A DNA stretch of 64,000 bases from Selaginella moellendorffii (GCF_000143415.4 NW_003314263.1:622165-686164); one strand, 5' to 3'. Positions 32,783 to 46,140 are shown, numbered from the stretch's first letter. Program-made: numbers and translations. Notes: generated by a model not told the origin, from the sequence alone.

Positions 32783-35700
32783 ACTCCACCACCCATAGAC
32801 GAAGTTTGATGTCCTCATCGAACGGTAAACCATTTTATAAAGTAACACCCTCATGTGTTACCATTTCCATCCTTGGCACCTAGCCAATATTTGTCAATGG
32901 TCTGACATTGAAGGCTCACCATGCCTTCTGCATATTTGTCAATGGTTTGACACCAAAGGCTCACCATGCCTTGCCCATCCTCTAAGGAGGGTAGTCTCTC
33001 CAACTTAGAGACTGATTAGACCACATGTAGTGGTTCCCTCCTTTTATTGGTTTAGTTCTCATTAAACCTCTTAGAGACCCTTCTCTAAGTCAATCCTACT
33101 ACTCCTTCTCGAGTAGTCTCAATTTCCATCTATTGAACGTTTGCACCTTGGAACTTTTACTCTTTGCCTTCTGGAAGTCAATTTCCTAGGTGTCTCCAAC
33201 ACCTTGCATTGCATTTTTTGTGCAACTCCACTTCCCCATCTTAGGAAGTTCTTTACTTGAGGGCCCCATCATCCTCTCTTCTATTTCGTGCCACCTTAGG
33301 CACTAAGTTCCATTTATCATACCTTGTGGTAGGGCTGTCCATGGCCCTATCATTTGGCTACCTTACCGCTCCCTCCCTTGGAGCTTCCACTTTCGCCAAA
33401 TCGGAGCAATTCGGAATCCATCCTTGGAAACACACTTCCTTTCCCGCAATTTGTTAGCGTCCAACACATTAGTGTTCCTCGCCTAACTTTGCCACTTAGA
33501 TTCCTTCCAAGGGATTCCACGGCCCTATCTTGGCCACTCATCTTTTGCTCCTATCTGTTGATTGTTGCACTAAGCAACACCGAATCTTTACCTCCCTCCT
33601 TGAGGTATTCTTTTGATTCCATAGCAAAGGCTCTGCTTTGCCAATACTAGGGTGTTCACCCCTAGTAAGTCTCTTTAGCATCTTCCGCTGTGGGCTTTAT
33701 CCACGGCCCAACTTTGTGACCCTCCCATGGGTCTCTTTAGAGACTACTTTCCTTGGACACACTATGCCATCGCAATGACATAGCTCATTTCCCTAAGGTG
33801 CTTTACCCACTTGGTCACCTTGACCAAGCCACACCATCATCAATAGTTCAAATCAACACTTTGAACTAGGAACCTTATTCCTTAGCCCAAACAAGGACCT
33901 TGTCCTTATTTAGCCACAAGATCACCTAGTGATCTCACCTTGGCACCTTAATAGGTTTGCCAATAGGTACTAGGTCTTCCAGACCTTTAACTTGTTAACT
34001 ACGACCCCGGGGGCATCCCCCACACTTGGCGGTGCGCCCAAGCCAGCCCTTCCGGCCAAGGGTCCATAGCAACTGAGACTGGGTGTCCCCATCTCATTCA
34101 CCACGTCCTTGGTGCCACTTGCACCAAAGTGTTCAAGTTAGATATGCTGAGCCACACTAAGCAATCTAACCGTGCATCACGACTCCGAGGCATCCCTCGC
34201 TTGGCGGTGTGCCCAAACCAGTCTCCCCACTGAGAGTCCATGACGACCGAAATATGAGTGTCCCCATATTCCAAACCATCACCACGCCCTAGTGATTTGG
34301 GACTCGAACCCAAGCACTAGAGGGTCGGGACTCGAACCCAACCTCCGTATATGCATCTACGGACGGCATCACCCAGGATGCCTGGCGTGACTCCCCACTG
34401 CCAAGTCCTCTCACTTGACAAGCCTGTGATCATGCATGGACTCCTTTATATTTGGCCCCATGGCCCACCCTTTTTGAAGTCATCACCTTCAACTAGGGTA
34501 TTTGTTCCCCCCGACTTGCCAACCTCACTTGGCAAGTCCTCCGACCACTGTAACATGGTTCCTGCATAAGCGTGAAAGTCCTTGGTCATTGACTTTCGTT
34601 CAAAGCCCTCTCTTTGAACACTCGGGAACTACTTCCCTAACCTTGACAGCCTTGCCTCATGGCAAGCTTCAAGACCACGCTTCTGCTGCGCCATTCTGAT
34701 TTCGCGCGTTCTATGAACCATTTACACTTGGCCTTTCTAGGTACTAAGTTACCTAGAATCGTCTTTGGGAACCTTGAAGGAACTTTGTCCCTTAGCTTGC
34801 TAAGGCCTCCCTTTTTGCAAGCTTTCCAATTGCCACATAGTCTAACATGGACAATTCCATATTTTAGACTCTCCATGGCATCACGGTTGCTAGCGGCAAC
34901 ACCCTCGAGCCCCCACTTGATTCTCCACTCCCAGCTGGCATAACCAACCTTGGTTATGCCCTTCGATTCCTGTAGTTCAATTCTATCCCCTTACTTCTTG
35001 CTTTTGGCTTCACCCCTTTCCTTCGGTCATTCTCCTCCAGACCAGGAGGATAGCTTTGCACTTTCTATCATGCCTTAGCAAGTATCCTTAGGGATGAACC
35101 TACCCAATAGCCCATGGAGTGGTTCCTCAATCCGGGTATGCTCACCTTATAATCCCACACACTGGGATTACATTGTTGCTTATGGGCCTTTACATGCCCA
35201 TCACTAGCCTTGCCAAAATTCCATTTTTGGCTTTGTCCAACTTGGGTAGACAGTCCTCTCCTGTCTCCACAACCTTGGACATTTGGATAGCACCTTCTAT
35301 CCATCATTCGCTAGGGACTTAGTCCCTTGGGCCTTATCCATTGCCCTCGCGACATCAAACACCACCTTCTGGTGTTCTAGAGTGTTCGGGTGTCCTAGTG
35401 ATGGCTTTCTTGACAATGAGTATTTCCTTTTATGACATTAACTTACTATATCGCAACATAAGCAATTTATCCCCCGTAAGGGTATATCCAACTTCCCTAT
35501 GCTATTAAGAAGTCTTGGGTAGCTACCTTCTACCCGTTTAACCAGTTATTTTGCACCTCTTGCTTAGTTGCCTCATAGTTGTCAAGTCTTACAACTCATT
35601 GCTTGGTGCTTCCACACCTCCATCATTATCTGGGTCACCACACTCTTACTGCATGCTTTGCAGCTTAGGCTACGCCATTCCCATTTCCATTGGGATTCCT

Positions 35701-36817
35701 TTGGCAAGGGGTTCTCATGAACCCACCAACATAGCCTCAAGGTATCACACTTTGGCACATTTGGTGTCTCCACACCATCGGCTCCACGAGCCTACCTCTA
35801 GGACACTACTTATTAGTGTCTAGGTCTCGCCAAGGCCAATATAGTTGTTTCTTATGCCAATTATCCATTAGCATTGCACCATAATGTTTGCACCCAACTC
35901 TGGGCCAAAGTTGCTTTCTTTTGGGAGCATCTTTCCCACAACTTTAGCATGGCACATTCTGCCATCAATGAGATACCTACTGTTCTCATACTTGGATCTT
36001 ATGATTCTCCCCATATCTCATGGGGCACCATACACCTCAGTCCAAATGCTTCAACCAATCCCTTAGGACTGTTTCTTGACTCCACTTGAGTCATCCAGCA
36101 TTTTAGACTTTGCTAATCCAACGACCTGCGAGGTCTTGGTCTTCGAGGTGCCAACTTGCTGGAATACAACTTCTTGTATTCAGGTCCTGCTCACAAGGAC
36201 CATCTTTGCAAGTGTTCCTCCGACACTTGATTTGTTCTCTTGGGGCAACTTTTTGCCCCTTAGGACCACTTGTCCATGTGATGAGAATACCAACTCATCC
36301 TCTAAGTACACCCCCAACTCCTTGGGTTGTTCCCTCATTTATAAGAGGTAGCCCCGGCTACCATTTCAAGGACTTGAGTCCTCTTCTGTATTTGACCTCC
36401 CACGGTCATTACTTCTAGTCTCACATTCATGAGCACCAACCTCAACTATATGAGGATAATCTTGTGACTCTCTTATTGTTTTGGAGTCTTTATCTTTCCT
36501 GTGATCCCAACTTTAGTTGTTTACCACAACTACGTTGGCCATTTACTGAGTCAAACGCTCATCTGGATCACATCCTCAACTCTTTGAGGAAAACCATATA
36601 CTGTTCCCAAGATCCCAAAGTCGTTCCTTTACTGGCCCCTTTTCTATCCACCACATCGCGCCCAAGTCACGCATGAACTTGAGTGGAGAGCCATGTCCTC
36701 TCAGCATGCTACTCCTCAAGGATAAGCCCACTCCTAGTACCTTCCAATGCCAATATCAATGGTGATATACTTGAGCACCAATAAAAGTCGGACTAAGGAA
36801 CAGCTCCGATACCAAAT
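32783..36817 (-). other. Non-coding internal region of LARD copy A (4.0 kb)
   Basis: No frame longer than about 100 codons and none with a recognisable domain. The short frames that recur between copies (for example about 79 codons on the minus strand at 34637-34876 and 35068-35307) show no family motif. It includes twin GGACTCGAACC motifs (34306-34343; complement GGTTCGAGTCC, like a tRNA T-arm) and GC-rich dyads such as CCCCGGGGGCATCCCCC (34005). Confidence 0.8.
36803..36814 (-). other. Primer-binding site of LARD copy A
   Basis: GCTCCGATACCA is the complement of TGGTATCGGAGC, 3 bp from the 5' LTR at 36818. Confidence 0.9.
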
Positions 36818-38383
36818 TGTAAGCGACTAAATTTTCCATTCTACTTTAGTCACTTAACCACACCTCCGACCACTTGGAGGAGTCTCATTCACAACCTCCA
36901 TAAGTCCAATCCAGGACTTGGGACTTGCTAGCCCCAAGAATGGCATCCATGCCACTCAACATTTGCACTTGGTCCAAGTGCTCCACGTGTCCGATCCCAT
37001 GACCGACACTCAAAGGTACCACTGACATGGCAGCCCGTTATGCTAAGGCCATGCCCAATCACCTTCGCCACACTGGTAGTCCAATACCACTTGCATCACA
37101 GTCTTGGCTCTCCAAGACTAGGCAAACCATCCGTGAGTGGTCATCTCAGATCCACTCCTTAGCATCCTTAGGATGCCCACCGACGAGGGGAATACCCTTC
37201 CCCAATATCCCTCTGTCAATCCCCACTAAGTCCCTTTCTGCCCCTAACCGTGTTTGCCAACACTACCACTGGATCGAGACCCACAGGCCCGACCACTAAG
37301 TCCCACGGTCCTCTGGGACTTCCTCACCACACGACTGTGTCCTTGGTCACTACCCCAGAGGACTGCTCCTCTTCCTTTCCACAGTCTGGGCCTTTGGGAC
37401 AACATTTCGGAACACTGTGGCCTTACGCGAGCCACCTAGGTACTCTCCCCGCCTTCCGCCCTTGGGTACTCTAGCCATGGGCTTAGAGCGAGGTTCCGTT
37501 GAGCCACGCTTGGTATCCAAGTAGGTAGTGCCACCCACACTTGGACTGGGAGCATCAGCCAGTCGATCTCCCGGGGGAACTAGAGCCGGCTCTTGAACAC
37601 TTCACCAAGCTACCCAGCTTGTCGGTCCGTATTCACTCTAGTCTTGGACTTCCCAGTGGTCAATTCATCACCCAACACTGGGTATGGCCTTCCTAGGCCA
37701 AACTGGTCCTTCCTGGGCCAAACTGGCCCTTCCTGGCCAAACTGGCTCCACTGGGCTCCAACCCCCACACTCTCCCTACTATACTTTTGGAACCCCCCGC
37801 AGCCCCCCCCCCCCTGGGAGACGATCGCTTTGGGCTTTCACCCAACTGCCTGTATTAGTATTCGGACTCGGACACGGGCTCGAACTCGGACTCGGTCTTG
37901 GTCTCGGTCCCGGTTTCGGACTCGGACTCGGTCTCGGTCTCGGTTTCGGCCTCGGTCTCGGTCTCGGTCTCGGGTCCATCTCGGACTCCATCTCGGACTC
38001 CATCTCGGGTCCATCTCGGACTCCATCTCGGGTCCATCTCGGACTCGATCTCGGACTCGATCTCGGACTCCATCTCGGACTCCATATCGGACTCCGTCTT
38101 GGTCCATCTCGGACTCCATCTCGGGTCCATCTCGGACTCGATCTCGGACTCCATCTCGGACTCCATCTCGGACTCCATTTCGGGTCCCTTTTTGGAGCCT
38201 CGCTTATTGCTCGTTTCGTGCTCATTCCTCGAGCACTTCGTTAGGAGTTCCACTCCCGCTCTCGACCTTTCAAGGTGGAGCTTTTGGCCCAAACATGTTA
38301 CACTCGTTTGGCTTTCGCTTCGGCCACTACCACGTGGCACCCTTCCGGCTCCACTTTGGGGCCTAGGGATTTTGTGTCTCACA
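36818..38383 (-). repeat. 5' LTR of LARD copy A
   Basis: Reads TGTAAGCGAC ... GTGTCTCACA. Shorter than its partner by about 158 bp because of fewer minisatellite units. Confidence 0.92.
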
Positions 38384-38388
38384 GAAGG

Positions 38389-39041
38389 ATGGGGGGGGGA
38401 TCATAGGATCCAAGGATGAGAATAGAGGGTATCTTATCGAAGGCAAAATGTGCCATGCTAAAGTCGTGGGAAAGGTGTTCCCAAAAAGAAAACAACTTTG
38501 ACACAAAGTTGTGTGTGACCTCTATGGTGCAGTGCTAACAAATGGTTGGCATGAGAAAGAGCAGTATTGGTCTTGGCAGAGAGACACAAAGAAGAAGTGT
38601 CATAGAGGTAGGCTCGTGAAGCCGATGGTGTGGAGACACCAAATGTGCCAAGGTGTGATACCTTGAGGCTATGTTGGTGGGTTCATGAGAACCCCTTGCC
38701 AAAGGAATCCCAATGGAAATGGGAATGGCATAGCCTAAGCGGCAGAGCATGCAGTTGGAGTGTGGTGACCCAGATAATGATGGAGGTGTGGAAGCACCAG
38801 CAATGAGTTGTAGGACTTGACAACTATGAGGCAACTAAGCAAGAGGTGCAAAATAATTGGTTAAATGGGTAGCAGGTAGCTACCCAAGCCTTCTTAATGG
38901 CATAGGGAAGTTGGACGTACCCTTACGGGGGATAAGTTGCTTATGTTGCGATATAGTAAGTTAATGTCATAAAAGGAAATACTCATTGTCAAGGAAGCCA
39001 TCATTGGGACACCCGAACACTCTAGAACACTAGGAGGTGGT
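38389..39041 (+). mobile_element. LARD copy C internal, second segment
   Basis: Resumes directly after the GAAGG duplication with ATGGGGGGGGG. Colinear with the complement of 50140-50800. Ends at GTGGT (39037-39041), the target of the next solo LTR. Non-coding. Confidence 0.85.
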
Positions 39042-39642
39042 TGTAAGCGACTAATTTTTCCATTTTACTTTAGTCACTTAACTGCACCTCTGACCACTTG
39101 GAGGAGTCTCATTCACAACCTCCATAAGTCCAACTCAGGACTTGGGGCTTGCTAACCCCGAGAATGGCATCCATGCCACTCAACCTTAGCACTTGGTCCA
39201 AGTGCTCCACGTGTCCGCTCCCATGATTGACACCCCAAGGTACCACCGACGTATCAGCCCGTTACGCTAAGGCCATGCCCATTTACCTTGGTCACACTAG
39301 TGGTCCAACACCACTTGCATTCCAATCCCGTCTCTCAAAGACTGGGTCATCCGTCCATGAGTGATCATCCCAGATCCACTCCTTAACATCCTTAGGATGC
39401 CTACAGACATGGGGAATAGCCTTCCCCAATATCTCTGTTCCGATCCCCACCAAGTCCCTTTCTGTCCTTGGCTGTGTTCGCCAACACTGCCACTGGATCA
39501 AGGCCCACCAGCCTGACCACTAAGTCCCACTACTATAGGACTTCCTCACTGTGTGACTGTGTCCTTGGTCACCACACCAGAGGGCTACCCCACTTCCTTT
39601 CCACAGTCTGGGACTTTGGGACACCATTTTGGAACACCGTGG

Positions 39643-40744
39643 TGTAAGCGACTAAATTTTCCATTCTACTTTAGTCACTTAACCACACCTCTGACCACTT
39701 GGAGGAGTCTCATTCACAACCTCCATAAATCCAATCCAGGACTTGGGACTTGCTAGCCCCGAGAATGGCATCCATGCCACTCAACATTTGCACTTGGTCC
39801 AAGTGCTCCACGTGTCCGATCCCATGACCGACACTCAAAGGTACCACCGACATAGCAGCCCGTTACGCTAAGGCCATGCCCAATCACCTTTGCCACACTG
39901 GTAGTCCAATACCACTTGCATCACCATCTTGGCTCTCCAAGACTAGGCAAACCATCCGTGAGTGGTCATCTCAGATCCACTCCTTAGCATCCTTAGGATG
40001 CCCACCGACAAGGGGAATAGCCTTCCCCAATATCCCTCTATCAGTCCCCACTAAGTCCCTTTCTGCCCCTGGCCGTGTTTGCCAACACTGCCACTGGATC
40101 GAGACCCACAGGCCCGACCACTAAGTCCCACGGTCCTCTGGGACTTCCTCACCACACGACTGTGTCCTTGGTCACTACCCCAGAGGACTGCTCCTCTTCC
40201 TTTCCACAGTCTGGGCCTTTGGGACAACATTTCGGAACACCGTGGCCTTACGCGAGCCACCTGGGTACTCTCCTCGCCTTCTGTCCTTGGGTGCTCTAGC
40301 CATGGGCTTAGAGCGGGTTCCGTTGAGCCACGACAGGTATCCAAGTAGGTAGTGCCACCCACACTTGGACTGGGAGCATCGGCCAGTCGATCTCCCGGGG
40401 GAACTAGAGCCGGCTCTTGAACACTTCACCAAGCTACCCCGCTTGTCGGTCTGTGTTCACTCTAGTCTTGGACTTCCCAGTGGGCAGCTCATCACCCAAC
40501 ACTGGGTCCGGCCTTCCTGGGCCAAACTGGCCTTTCCTGGCCAAACTGGCTCCACTGCAGTCCTCCCCCTACTATACTTTTGGAGCTCACCAAACCCCCC
40601 AGGGTCTGGGAGACGAACGCTTTGGGCTTTCACCCTCTCAGGCTCCGGACTCGGACTCGGACTCGGACTCGGACTCGGACTCGGACTCGGACTCGGGCTC
40701 GGGCTCGGTCTCGGCCTCGGCCTCGGTCTCGGTCTCGGTCCCGA

Positions 40745-40776
<32 letters not shown>

Positions 40777-41558
40777 CCGGTCTCGGTCTCGACTTCGTAC
40801 TCCATCTCGGACTCCATCTCGGACTCCATCTCGGACTCCATCTCGGGTCCATCTCGGACTCCATTTCGGGTCCATCTCGGACTCCATCTCGGGTCCATCT
40901 CGGACTCCATTTTGGGTCCATCTCGGACTCCATCTCGGACTCCATCTCGGGTCCATCTCGGACTCCATCTCGGACTCCATTTCGGGTCCATCTCGGGTCC
41001 ACCTCGGACTCCATTTCGGGTCCATCTTGGACTCCATCTCGGGTCCATCTCGGACTCCATTTCGGGTCCATCTCGGACTCCATCTCGGACTCCATCTCGG
41101 GTCCATCTCGGACTCCATCTCGGACTCCATCTCGGACTCCATTTCGGGTCCATCTCGGGTCCACCTCGGACTCCATCTCGGACTCCATCTCGGACTCCAT
41201 CTCGGGTCCATCTCGGACTCCATCTCGGACTCCATCTCGGGTCCATCTCGGACTCCACTTCGGACTCCAACTCGAGTCCATCTCGGACTCCACTTCGGAC
41301 TCCAACTCGAGTCCATCTCGGACTCCACTTCCACGTGTCATGTGTTGGTCCTTTTGGGTCCCTTTTTGGAGCCTCGCTTTTTGCTCGCTTCGTGCTCGTT
41401 CCTCGAGCACTTCGTTGGGAGTTCCATTCCCGCTCTTGACTTTTCAAGTTGGAGCTTTTGGTCCAAACGTGTTACGCTCGTTTGGCTCTCGCTTCAGCCA
41501 CTACCACGTGGCACCCTTTCCGGCTCCACTTTGGGGCCTAGGGATTTTGTGTCTCACA
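39643..41558 (-). mobile_element. Solo LTR (inner, 1,916 bp), TSD CGTGG
   Basis: Starts TGTAAGCGAC, ends GTCTCACA. CGTGG lies at 39638-39642 and 41559-41563. Inserted in the outer solo LTR within its ..ACCGTGGCCTTACGCG block. Confidence 0.93.
40640..41330 (-). repeat. Largest CTCGGACTCCAT minisatellite in the window
   Basis: About 690 bp: first GACTCG hexamers, then 12-bp CTCGGACTCCAT units mixed with 11-bp CTCGGGTCCAT variants. Mixed unit lengths and the lack of stop-forming trinucleotides keep several frames open on both strands. Confidence 0.92.
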
Positions 41559-42729
41559 CGTGGCCCTACGCGGGCCTCATGGGTACTCTCCCCGCCTTCC
41601 GCCTTTGGGTGCTCTAGCCATGGGCTTAGAGCGAGGTTCCGTTGAGCCACACCAGGTATCCAAGTAGGTAGTGCCACCCACACTTGGACTGGGAGCATCA
41701 GCCAGTCGATCTCCCGGGGGGTACTAGAGCCGACTCTTGAACACTTCACCAAGCTACCCCGCTTGTCGGTCCGTATTCACTCTAGTCTTGGACTTCCCAG
41801 TGGGCAGCTCATCACCCAACACTGGGTCCGGCCTTCCTGGGCCAAATTGGCCTTTCCCGGCCAAACTGGCTCCACTGCAGTCCTCCCCCTACTATACTTT
41901 TGAAGCTCACCAAACCCCCCAGGGTCTGGGAGACGAATGCTTTGGGCTTTCACCCTCTCAGACTCGAACTCGGACTCGGACTCAGACTCGGACTAGGGCT
42001 CGAGCTCGGGCTCGGTCTCGGGCTCGGCCTTGGTCTCGGCCTCGGCCTTGGTCTCGGTCTCGGTCCCGATCTCGGTCTCGGTCTCAGTCCCGGTTCCATC
42101 TCGGACTCTATCTCGGGTCCATCTCGGACTCCATCTCGGACTCCATCTCGGGTCCATCTCGGACTCCATCTCGGACTCCATCTCAGACTCCATCTCGGAC
42201 TCCATCTCAGACTCCATCTCGGACTCCATCTCGGGTCCATCTCGGACTCCATCTCGGGTCCATCTCGGACTCCATCTCGGGTCCATCTCGGACTCCATCT
42301 CGAACTCCATCTCGAACTCCATCTTGGGTCCATCTCGGGTCCACCTCGAACTCCATCTCGGACTCCATCTCGGACTCCATCTCGGGTCCTTCTCGGACTC
42401 CACTTCGGACTCCACTTTGGACTCAACTTCGGCCTCCAACTCGGGTCCATCTCGGACTCCACTTCGGACCCCAACTCGGGTCCATTTCGGACACTTCCAC
42501 GTGTCATGTGTTGGTCCTTTTTGGGTCCCTTTTTGGAGCCTTGCCTATGGCTCGCTTCGTGCTCATTCCTCGAGCGCTTCTTTGGGAGTTCCACTCCCGC
42601 TCTTGACTTTTCAAGTCGGAGCTTTAGGTCTAAATGTGTTACGCTCGTTTGGCTCTCGCTTCGGCCACTACCACGTGGCACCCTTCCGGCTCCACTTTGG
42701 GGCCTAGGGATTTTGTGTCTCACAATGGT

Positions 42730-45333
42730 GTTTGATGTTGCGAGGGTAATAAATAAGGCCCAAGGGACTAAGTCCCTAGCAAATGATGGATAGAAGGTGC
42801 TATCCAAATGTCCAAAGGTGGCGGAAACAGGAGAAGACTTTCTACTCGAATTGGACAAAGCCAAAAATGGAATTTTGGCAAGGCTAGTGATGGGTATGTA
42901 AAGGCCCGTAAGGAACAACGTAATCTCGTTGTGTGGGATTATAGGGTGAGCATACCTGGATTAAGGAACCATTCCCTAAGCTATCGGGTAGGTTCATCCC
43001 TAAGAATACTTGCTAAGGCATGATAGAAAGTGCAAAGCTATCCTCCGGGTTCGGAGGAGAATGACCGAAGGAAAGGTGTGAAGCCAAAAGCAAGAAGTAA
43101 GGGGATAGAACCAAACCATAAGAATCGAAGGGCATAACCAAGGTTGGTTATGCTAGCTGGGAGTGGAGAATCAAGTGGGGGCTCGAGGGTGTTGCCGCTA
43201 ACAACCATGATACCATGGAGAGTCTAAAATATGGAATTGTCTATGTTAGACTATATGGTAATTGGAAAGCTTGCAAAAAGGGAGGCCTTAGCAAGCTAAG
43301 GGACAGAGTTCCTTCAAGGTTCCCAAAGATGATTCTAGGTAGCGTAGTACCTAGAAAGGCCAAGCGTAAATTGTTCAAGAAACGCGCGAAATCAGAGTGG
43401 CGCAGCAGAAGCGTGGTCTTGAAGCTTGCCATAAGGCAAGGCTATCAAGGTTAGGGAAGTAGTTCCCGAGTGTTCAAAGAGAGGGCTTTGAACGAAAGTC
43501 GATGACCAAAGGCTTTCACGCTTGTGCAGGAAGCATGTTACAGTGGTCGGAAGACTTGCCAAAGCGAGATTGGCAAGTCAGGGGAACAAATACCCTAGTT
43601 GAAAGTGATAACTTCAAAAAGGGTGGGCCATGGGGCCAAGCATGGAGGAGTCCATGCATGATCACAAACTTGTCAAGTGAGAGGACTTGGCAGTGTGGAG
43701 GAACTAGGTTCCTAAGCTGTGATCTATGGCGCGCTTTGAGTATAAGTTGGTGCACCGGCGTGGGGAGTCACGCCAGGCATCCTGGGTGATGCCGTCCGTA
43801 GATGCATATACGGAGGTTGGGTTCGAGTCCCGACCCTCTAGTGCTTGGGTTCGAGTCCCAACTCACTAGGGCGTGGTGATGGTTTGGAATATGAGGACAC
43901 TCATTTTTTGGTGGTCATGGACTCTCAGTGTGGGGACTGGCTTGGGCACACCGCCAAGCGAGGGATGCCTCGGAGTCGTGATGTACGGTTAGATTGCTTA
44001 GTATGGCTCAGCATATCTAACTTGAACACTTTGGTGCAAGTGGCACCAAGGACATGGTGAATGAGATGGGGACACCCAGTCTCAGTTGCTATGGACCCTT
44101 GGCCGGAAGGGCTGGCTTGGGCGCACCGTCAAGTGTGGGGGATGCCCCCAGGGTCGTAGTTAACAAGTTAAAGGTCTGGAAGACCTAGTACTTATTGGCA
44201 AACCTGTTAAGGTGTCGAGGTGAGATCATTAGGTGATCTTGTGGCTAAATAAGGACAAGGTCCTTGTTTGGGCTAAGGAATAAGGTTCCTAGTTCAAAGT
44301 GTTGATTTGAACTATTGATGATGGTGTGGCTTGGTCAAGGTGACCAAGTGGGAAAAGCACCTTAGGGAAATGAGCTATGTCATTGTGATGGCATAATGTG
44401 TCCAAGGAAAGTAGTCTCTAAAGAGACCCAAGGGAAGGTCACAAAGTTGGGCCGTGGATAGAGCCCACAGCAGAAGATGCTAAAGAGACGTACTAGGGGT
44501 GAACATCCTCCAGACTTGGCAAAGAAGAGTCTTTGCTATGGAACCGAAACAATACCTCAAGGAGGGAGGTAGAGATTCGATGTTGCTTGGTGCAACAATC
44601 AACGGATAGGAGCAAAAGATGAGTGGCCAAGATAGGGCCGTGGAATCCCTTGGAAGGAATCCAAGTGACAAAGTTAGGCGAGGAACACTAATGTGTTGGA
44701 CGCTAATAAATTGCAGGAAAGGAAGTGTGTTTCCAAGGATGGATTCCGAATTGCTTCGATTTGGCGAAAGTGGAAGCTCCAAGAGAGGGAGCGGTAAGAT
44801 AACTAAATGATAGAAGAGATAGAAAACGAAATAGAAGAGAGGATGATGGTGCCCTCGAGTAGAGAACTTCCTAGGATGGGAAGTGGAGTTGCACAAAAGG
44901 TGCAAGGCAAGGTATTGGAGACACCTAGGAAATTGACTCCAAGAAGTCAAAATTCAAAGTTCCAAAGTGCAAAGGTTATATCGATGGGAATTAAGACCAC
45001 TCGAGAATGAGTAGTGGGAATTGAGTTAGAGAAGATGTCTCTAACAGGTTTAGTGAGAATTGAACCAATAAAAGGGAGCAAACCACCCCAGGTGGTCGAA
45101 TAAATCTCTATGTTGGAAAGACTATGCTCCTTAGAGGATGGGCAAGGCATAGTGAGCCTTTAGTGTCAAACCATTAACGAATATGGAGAAGGTATGGTGA
45201 GCCTTCAATGTCAAACTATTGACAAATATTGACTAGGTGCCAAGGATGAAAATGGTAACACATGCGGGTGCTACTTTATAAAATAATTTATCATTCGATG
45301 AGGACATCGAACTTTGTCTATGGGTGGTGGAGT
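42730..45333 (+). mobile_element. LARD copy C internal, third segment with polypurine tract
   Basis: Colinear with the complement of 32783-35365 and 47435-50150. It carries twin GGGTTCGAGTCC motifs (about 43815 and 43848) and ends in TGGGTGGTGGAGT (45321-45333), the polypurine tract. Non-coding. Confidence 0.85.
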
Positions 45334-45450
45334 TGTGAGACACAAAATCCCTAGACCCCCAAAGTGGAGCCGGAAGGGTGCCACGTGGTAGTGGCCAAAG
45401 CGAAAGCCAAACAAGTGTAACACGTTTGGGCCAAAAGCTCTGACTTGAAA
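45334..45450 (+). repeat. 3' LTR fragment of LARD copy C
   Basis: Starts TGTGAGACACAAAATCCC and ends ..GACTTGAAAGG, only ~117 bp. It then switches to minus-orientation LTR sequence (CAAACCATCCGTG). Both partners have AGG at the junction (45450-45452). Confidence 0.88.
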
Positions 45451-46140
45451 GGCAAACCATCCGTGAGTGGTCATCTCAGATCCACTCCTTAGCATCCTTA
45501 GGATGCCCACCGACGAGGGGAATAGCCTTCCCCAATATCCCTCTGTCAATCCCCACTAAGTCCCTTTCTGCCCCTGACCGTGTTTGCCAACACTACCACT
45601 GGATCGAGACCCACAGGCCCGACCACTAAGTCCCACGGTCCTTTGGGACTTCCTCACCACACGACTGTGTCCTTGGTCACTACCCCAGAGGACTGCTCCT
45701 CTTCCTTACCACAGTCTGGGCCTTTGGGACAACATTTCGGAACACCGTGGCCTTACGCGAGCCACCTGGGTACTCTCCCCGCCTTCTGCCTTTAGGTGCT
45801 CTAGCCATGGGCTTAGAGCGAGGTTCCATTGGGCCACGACAGGTATCCAAGTAGGTAGTGCCACCCACACTTGGACTGGGAGCATCGGCCAGTCGATCTC
45901 CCGGGGGAACTAGAGCCGGCTCTTGAACACTTCACCAAGCTACCCCACTTGTCGGTCTATGTTCACTCTAGTCTTGGACTTCCCAGTGGGCAGCTCATCA
46001 CCCAACACTGGGTCCGGCCTTCCTGGGCCAAACTGGCCTTTCCTGGCCAAACTGGCTCCACTGCAGTCCTCCCCCTACTATACTTTTGGAGCTCACCAAA
46101 CCCCCCAGGGTCTGGGAGACGAACACTTTGGGCTTTCACC

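Larger units (their letters stand above)
31059..38383 (-). mobile_element. LARD copy A (-), complete, 7,325 bp, TSD GAAGG
   Basis: 3' LTR 31059-32782 (1,724 bp), internal 32783-36817, 5' LTR 36818-38383 (1,566 bp), all reverse complement. GAAGG lies at 31054-31058 and 38384-38388. The LTRs differ mainly in the length of the minisatellite (about 32180-32580 against 37970-38190). The internal region carries PBS and polypurine tract but no gag or pol. This is the best full-length copy in the window. Confidence 0.95.
39042..42724 (-). mobile_element. Solo LTR (outer), interrupted, TSD GTGGT/ATGGT
   Basis: Starts TGTAAGCGAC at 39042 and ends TCTCACA at 42724. The flanks GTGGT (39037-39041) and ATGGT (42725-42729) differ by one G-to-A change. 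The empty site is readable in copies A and B (complement near 35365 and 50150). Interrupted at 39643-41563 by a second solo LTR. Confidence 0.88.
28471..45450 (+). mobile_element. LARD copy C (+), nested host of copy A and solo LTRs
   Basis: 5' LTR 28471-30256, internal 30257-31058, insertion of copy A, internal 38389-39041, insertion of a double solo LTR, internal 42730-45333, then a 3' LTR cut at about 45450. The internal sequence is colinear with copies A and B, in the opposite orientation, and encodes no recognisable protein. The element would need proteins in trans. Confidence 0.85.

Noticed and set aside
34637-35307. Conserved ~79-codon frames in LARD internal regions (also 8087-8326, 43215-43454, 49418-49657, 49849-50088) as genes
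   Set aside because: Their recurrence is explained by the repeat itself. They show no domain, no consistent start context and substitutions of all types between copies.
40365-41645. Very long overlapping open frames on both strands (up to about 430 codons) in the LTR arrays, also at 19490-20180, 28463-29265, 31834-32809, 37593-38420, 41737-42918, 45871-46937 and 52379-53240
   Set aside because: They are translations of the CTCGGACTCCAT minisatellite, which lacks stop-forming trinucleotides. The peptides are Ser-Asp, Arg-Thr, Leu-Gly or Trp-Ser-Pro-Arg repeats and shift frame between copies.
43812-43860. tRNA gene
   Set aside because: Only a T-arm-like piece is present. I could not fold acceptor, D and anticodon arms around it.
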